A stretch of 26,886 nt of DNA, taken from an uncultured Prevotella sp. (GTDB lineage: Bacteria; Bacteroidota; Bacteroidia; Bacteroidales; Bacteroidaceae). Below, one piece after another: positions 23,118 through 26,886 of the stretch. The notes below the pieces were generated by a model. It was not told the DNA's origin, searched no databases, and was given only the letters and a program-made list of their open reading frames with translations. The translations under genes were made by a program, and so were the position numbers. The stretch is taken from assembly GCA_900769275.1 (NCBI GenBank), contig CAAGGA010000141.1, forward strand, positions 1 through 26,886, written 5' to 3'. Every line of letters starts with the position of its first letter. The stretch's first letter is position 1.

Positions 23118-25076
23118 ATGACATTTGAAGAACTGGGCGTAAGGGAAGACATCCGGCACGCCATCGAAGAACTGGGTTTCGAGAACCCGATGCCCGTGCA
23201 GGAAAAGACCATTCCTTTCCTCCTCAACGCCACTGATGCCGACCTCATAGCACTTGCACAGACCGGCACAGGCAAGACAGCCGCCTTCGGACTGCCCCTC
23301 ATACAGAGCATCGACACCGAAGACCGCCGCACGCAGGCCGTCGTCGTGGCTCCGACAAGGGAACTGTGCCTGCAGATTGCCGATGACATGAAGGACTTCG
23401 CAAAGTATATCAAGGGACTGCATATCGTGCCCGTATATGGAGGAACGTCCATCATCAACCAGCACCACGAACTGAAACATGGCGCACAGATAATAGTTGC
23501 CACGCCGGGACGGCTCATAGACCTCAAGAACCGTGGCTATGCCAAGCTCGACAACGTAAGCCGTATCGTGCTCGACGAAGCCGACGAGATGCTCAACATG
23601 GGCTTCTCAGAAAGCATCAACGAAATCTTCGAGTCAATACCGGAAAACCACAGCACGCTGCTCTTCTCCGCCACGATGTCACACGAGGTAGAAAGAGTGG
23701 CGAAACAATACCTGCGCGACTACGAGGAGATTGTCGTAGGCTCACGCAACGAGGGAGCAGAGAACGTCAACCACGTCTATTACCTCGTCAATGCCAAGGA
23801 CAAATACCTCGCCCTGAAGCGCGTCGTGGATTACTACCCACGCATATATGCCATCATCTTCTGCCGCACGAAACTCGAAACGCAGGAAGTGGCTGACCAC
23901 CTCATACGTGACGGATACAATGCCGACTCTCTGCACGGTGACCTCTCGCAGCAGCAGAGAGACCTCACCATGCAGAAGTTCCGCCAGCATCTCATACAGA
24001 TTCTCGTGGCTACCGACGTGGCTGCACGGGGACTTGACGTCGATGACCTTACGCACGTCATCAACTATGGCATGCCCGACGACATAGAATCCTACACCCA
24101 CCGCTCCGGAAGGACAGGCAGGGCAGGCAAGAAAGGCACTTCGATAGCCATCATACACACCCGTGAGAAGCACAAGATACGTGCCGTGGAGAAACAGATA
24201 GGCAAGGAATTCGTAGATGGAGACCTGCCTACACCGCAGCAGATATGCACCAAGCAACTCTTCCGCGCCATCGACGAGATAGAGAAGACTGACGTCATAG
24301 AAGAGCAGATAGAGCCGTTCATGACCGAGATACGCCGACACTTTGAATACGTGGACAAGGAGGACATACTGAAAAAGATGGTCAGCAGAGAGTTCGGACG
24401 CTTCCTCGAATATTACGCCGACGCACCGGAGATAGTCAAGCCATCCACAAAGAAAGAGCGCACCGCACGGGGAGAACGCACCAATGCACGGGGAGAACGC
24501 GGCAAACGCACGGCAAAGACTGCCGAAAAAGGGTTCACGCGCCTTTTCATCAACCTCGGAAAAGACCACGGATTCTATCCCGGAGAGGTCATGCAGTTCA
24601 TCAACCGCCACGTAGAGGGAAGGCAGGAGATAGGACATATCGACCTCATGGCAGGATTCTCGTTCATCGAAGTGCCTGAGCGAGATGCGAGAAAGGTGAT
24701 GAAAGCCCTCGACGGCAAGTTCTACAAAGGACGGCAAGTGCGTTGCAACGAGGACGGAAGCAAGCCCGAAGACAGCACGGCAGACGCAAGACAGGAACGC
24801 AAGACATCACGGCAGACCGCACACAGCGACCGCTCACGCAAGCCGGAGCACAGGAACAACGGTGACTTCTCACGCTTCGAGAAAAAGAACAAGCGTGGAA
24901 AGAGGACAGACTACGACTACGATACGGCCGCCCTCCCCGAGACAGGAGACTGGAGACAGTTCTTCAAGGCACCCGATGACCAAAGCCGTCGCCGCTCAAA
25001 GAAAGCAGACCCACGCTCAGAAATGCCCGATTTCACCGAAGACGGATGGGCACGCCGCTACCCGAAAAAGAAGTAA
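23118..25076 (+). CDS. DEAD-box ATP-dependent RNA helicase with DbpA-type RNA-binding domain
   Basis: The 652-residue protein unwinds RNA duplexes or remodels RNA-protein complexes. Motifs in order are the Q motif (FENPMPVQEKTIP), motif I (AQTGTGKTAA), Ia (PTRELCLQ), II (VLDEADEM), III (FSATM), IV (IIFCRTK), V (ATDVAARGLDVDDL) and VI (YTHRSGRTGRAGK). After a linker with an ARGER repeat (about residues 448-470) comes a DbpA/RNA-binding-like fold (TRLFINLGKDHGFYPGEVMQ), then a basic, disordered C-terminus. This layout resembles CsdA/DeaD, used in ribosome assembly and cold response. The start at 23118 (MTFEELG) is the family's usual one. An in-frame ATG at 23058 would add 20 basic residues. Confidence 0.93.
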   Translation: MTFEELGVREDIRHAIEELGFENPMPVQEKTIPFLLNATDADLIALAQTGTGKTAAFGLPLIQSIDTEDRRTQAVVVAPTRELCLQIADDMKDFAKYIKGLHIVPVYGGTSIINQHHELKHGAQIIVATPGRLIDLKNRGYAKLDNVSRIVLDEADEMLNMGFSESINEIFESIPENHSTLLFSATMSHEVERVAKQYLRDYEEIVVGSRNEGAENVNHVYYLVNAKDKYLALKRVVDYYPRIYAIIFCRTKLETQEVADHLIRDGYNADSLHGDLSQQQRDLTMQKFRQHLIQILVATDVAARGLDVDDLTHVINYGMPDDIESYTHRSGRTGRAGKKGTSIAIIHTREKHKIRAVEKQIGKEFVDGDLPTPQQICTKQLFRAIDEIEKTDVIEEQIEPFMTEIRRHFEYVDKEDILKKMVSREFGRFLEYYADAPEIVKPSTKKERTARGERTNARGERGKRTAKTAEKGFTRLFINLGKDHGFYPGEVMQFINRHVEGRQEIGHIDLMAGFSFIEVPERDARKVMKALDGKFYKGRQVRCNEDGSKPEDSTADARQERKTSRQTAHSDRSRKPEHRNNGDFSRFEKKNKRGKRTDYDYDTAALPETGDWRQFFKAPDDQSRRRSKKADPRSEMPDFTEDGWARRYPKKK

Positions 25077-25137
25077 CCACAAGCCCACAGCCCAAGAGAA
25101 GCAGGCACCACAACGCCCCACAGCCCCCCTGGTGCGT

Positions 25138-25152
25138 TTCGACCAGGTCGAA
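25138..25152. repeat. CGACCAGGTCGA palindrome, first copy
   Basis: TTCGACC-A-GGTCGAA is a perfect 15-base palindrome in the gap between the helicase and wbqC. A second copy of its core lies at 25629-25643 inside wbqC. Confidence 0.7.
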
Positions 25153-25173
25153 GCGACAACCCCACCCGCAACA

Positions 25174-25809
25174 ATGATCCTAAAGACATCCCCCTTCGCA
25201 CCCGTCTCCTGGTACAGGCTGATAGCCCAATCCCCCGAACCAGTCTTCATAGACGCAACGGAACAGTTCCAGAAACAGACCCTGCACAACCGCTACTGCA
25301 TAGCCACGGCAAGAGGTCCGCAAACCCTTTCCATACCCATAGAAGGCTCCAAGCACGCCGACATCAGGGAAATACGCATTTCCGAGCACAACAACTGGAG
25401 ACGACAGCACTGGCAAGCCATCTGCACCGCCTACGGTTCATCACCCTTCTTCGAATACTACGCCGACGACATAGCACCGTTCTTCGAGAAGAGAGACCCG
25501 CACTCCCCCGACAATTCCCAATACGACCGCTCGCTGCTCTTCGACTATAACCAGGAGATAACAGAGACTCTATGCTTATTACTCGACATAAAAGCACCGC
25601 AGATACTTACCACGCCCCCCACGTGCCCATCGACCAGGTCGATGATTAACCAACAACCAACAACCAACAACCAACAACCCCCAACCCCCAACCCCCAACC
25701 CTACTACCAAGTATTCCAGTCAAGGCAAGGATTCCTGCCCGACATGAGCATCCTCGACCTGCTCTTCAACATGGGACCGGAGAGCATCCTTGTACTGACA
25801 AAAGACTAA
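25174..25809 (+). CDS. WbqC family protein with an in-frame repeat insertion
   Basis: The 211-residue protein matches the WbqC-like family: ILKTSPFAPVSWYRLIAQSP at the start, TLHNRYCIATARGPQTLSIP in the first third, then SPFFEYYADDIAPFF and a C-terminal FLPDMSILDLLFNMGPESIL. Members occur in polysaccharide biosynthesis loci. Their reaction is not established. The frame is open for another 104 codons upstream, but that part overlaps the helicase gene in another frame and crosses the gap, so the ATG at 25174 was chosen. Residues about 147-176 are low complexity (NQQPTTNNQQPPTPNPQP), encoded by an intergenic-type repeat, and look inserted between the two conserved halves. The next gene starts 11 bases after the stop. 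Confidence 0.85.
   Translation: MILKTSPFAPVSWYRLIAQSPEPVFIDATEQFQKQTLHNRYCIATARGPQTLSIPIEGSKHADIREIRISEHNNWRRQHWQAICTAYGSSPFFEYYADDIAPFFEKRDPHSPDNSQYDRSLLFDYNQEITETLCLLLDIKAPQILTTPPTCPSTRSMINQQPTTNNQQPPTPNPQPYYQVFQSRQGFLPDMSILDLLFNMGPESILVLTKD
25628..25701. repeat. Palindrome plus AACCAACAACC array inside wbqC
   Basis: CATCGACCAGGTCGATG (25628-25644) is directly followed by repeated AACCAACAACC units and AACCCCC units to 25701. The units match the C/A-rich arms of arrays B and C in type. The whole low-complexity segment 25612-25701 is 90 bases, so the reading frame is kept. Confidence 0.8.
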
Positions 25810-25820
25810 TCACAAAGAAG

Positions 25821-26816
25821 ATGAAAGCACTAATCACCGGAGCATCAGGCTTCATAGGCAGCTTCATAGTAGAGGAAGCCCTCAGACGAGGATTAGAAGT
25901 GTGGGCGGCAGTAAGAAAGACTACCAGCCGCAAGTACCTCACCGACCCGAGAATACACTTCATCGAACTCAACCTCTCATCTACAGAGCAGATGACCGAG
26001 GCACTGACAGACCACCGCTTTGACTACGTAATACACGCAGCAGGAGCCACGAAGTGCATCAATCCCGAGGATTTCTACCGCATCAACACCGAGGGAACAA
26101 AGCATCTCGTCACTGCACTCCGGCAGACAGCACAGCCCATGCGACGCTTCGTCTATCTCTCATCGCTGAGCATATTCGGAGCTATACGCGAGGAAATGCC
26201 GCACAAGGAAATACTCGACACCGACACACCGCAGCCCAACACCGCATACGGCAAGAGCAAACTGCAGGCAGAGCAATGGCTTCGTGAGCAGAAGTCCCTG
26301 CCTCTCGTCATCCTTCGCCCTACCGGAGTCTATGGACCACGCGAGACTGACTATTTCCTCATGGCAAAAAGCATCAAGGGGCACTCCGACTTCGCCGTGG
26401 GATTCTCACGGCAGGACATCACTTTCGTATATGTGAAAGACGTAGTGCAGGCCGTATTCCAAGCCATGGAACGGGAGGAATGCGTAGGAAAAGCCTACTT
26501 CCTCAGCGACGGACAAGTATATGACTCACGCACTTTCTCTGACCTTATACAGAAAGAACTCGGCATTCGCTTCCTCATACGCATCAAAGCCCCCGTATGG
26601 GTGCTGCGCATAGTCACGGCAGTAGGCGACAAATGGGGAAAGATGACAGGCAAAGTCACAGCCCTCAACAACGACAAATACCACATACTGCGCCAGAGAA
26701 ACTGGAAATGCGACATCTCTCCCGCACGACGCGACCTCGGTTATGCTCCGCAATATGACCTCGAAAGAGGCGTCAGGGAAGCCATGGCGTGGTACAAGGA
26801 GAATGGATGGTTGTAG
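25821..26816 (+). CDS. NAD-dependent epimerase/dehydratase (extended SDR)
   Basis: The 331-residue protein has a Rossmann fold: the N-terminal TGASGFIG (6-13) is the GxxGxxG dinucleotide-binding motif, VIHAAGATK (70-78) lies after the fourth strand, the SS pair at 114-115 lies near the catalytic Ser position, and YGKSK (143-147) is the active-site YxxxK. LRPTGVYGPRETDYF follows. These are features of nucleotide-sugar epimerases and related dehydratases or 3-beta-HSD-like enzymes. The substrate cannot be read from sequence. It lies 11 bases after wbqC, consistent with a shared transcript. The last codons, TGG TTG TAG, are already part of the GGTTGTAGG minisatellite that runs to the end of the window. 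Confidence 0.9.
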   Translation: MKALITGASGFIGSFIVEEALRRGLEVWAAVRKTTSRKYLTDPRIHFIELNLSSTEQMTEALTDHRFDYVIHAAGATKCINPEDFYRINTEGTKHLVTALRQTAQPMRRFVYLSSLSIFGAIREEMPHKEILDTDTPQPNTAYGKSKLQAEQWLREQKSLPLVILRPTGVYGPRETDYFLMAKSIKGHSDFAVGFSRQDITFVYVKDVVQAVFQAMEREECVGKAYFLSDGQVYDSRTFSDLIQKELGIRFLIRIKAPVWVLRIVTAVGDKWGKMTGKVTALNNDKYHILRQRNWKCDISPARRDLGYAPQYDLERGVREAMAWYKENGWL

Positions 26817-26886
26817 GCTTTGGGTTGTAGGTTTTGGGTTGTAGGCTTTGGGTTGTAGGTTTTGGGTTGTAGGTTTTGGGTTGTAG
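26809..26886. repeat. 14-bp GGTTGTAGGTTTTG tandem array, runs off the window
   Basis: Five full units (26809-26822, 26823-26836, 26837-26850, 26851-26864, 26865-26878) plus a partial one are seen. Two of them have CTTTG in place of TTTTG. It is the G/T-rich arm type seen in arrays B and C. A facing C/A-rich arm may follow beyond the window. Confidence 0.92.

Noticed and set aside
23742..24737. 331-codon - strand frame opposite the helicase
   Set aside because: It is antisense to conserved DEAD-box motifs and has no protein-like features of its own.
24862..25173. Upstream extension of the wbqC frame
   Set aside because: This part overlaps the helicase C-terminus in another frame and reads as shadow sequence. 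Family similarity begins at 25174.

Overview
The window reads as chromosomal DNA from a Bacteroidales bacterium, most likely a Prevotella-type organism. Three things point there. Nearly every transcription unit is preceded by the Bacteroidetes -7 element TAnnTTTG. The gene families are typical of the group: an S46 dipeptidyl-peptidase, a DUF3108 protein, a bacterial GH3-type adenylating enzyme, a BspA-like surface protein and a family 1 pectate lyase. The gaps between genes are full of short palindromes and GGTTTTGGGTTGTAGG-like minisatellites. The species assignment is inference.

Layout. 1-2036: dusB (tRNA dihydrouridine synthase) followed closely by a secreted GH43-like beta-propeller protein, both +. 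2037-2310: a gap with a minisatellite and a promoter. 2365-6788: a GH3-type adenylating enzyme overlapping an Ig-like lipoprotein gene, then a DUF3108 protein with its own promoter and a strong terminator. 7059-9773: a large secreted BspA-like/GLUG repeat protein. 9774-10633: a decayed region holding an N-terminally truncated gene remnant, a perfect 31-bp palindrome and a 22-bp tandem duplication. 10634-13063 (-): a secreted PL1 pectate lyase with two Pro-Asp linkers. 13235-14506: a THUMP-like methyltransferase, divergent from the lyase. 14793-17111: pnp (PNPase) with a perfect terminator. 17295-19451: a DPP7-type S46 peptidase. 19452-19977: a repeat-only gap between convergent genes. 19978-21454 (-): a barrel-like protein and a metallophosphoesterase lipoprotein. 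21628-22884 (-): an M16 zinc peptidase, divergent from a DEAD-box RNA helicase with a DbpA-type RNA-binding domain (23118-25076). 25174-26816: a WbqC family protein and an extended-SDR epimerase, apparently co-transcribed.

Functionally the window mixes RNA metabolism (DusB, PNPase, DEAD-box helicase, methyltransferase) with extracytoplasmic functions such as polysaccharide and peptide breakdown and surface adhesion. No mobile element with a transposase, CRISPR array, rRNA or tRNA was found.

I do not see a clear new multi-gene system. The most unusual signal is a family of G/T-rich arrays, often followed by a facing C/A-rich array. They sit right behind stop codons (14507-14645, 19461-19620, 19848-19966, 26809-end). 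In one case the repeat lies in frame inside a gene (wbqC), and in another it supplies the stop codon of a gene (the epimerase).
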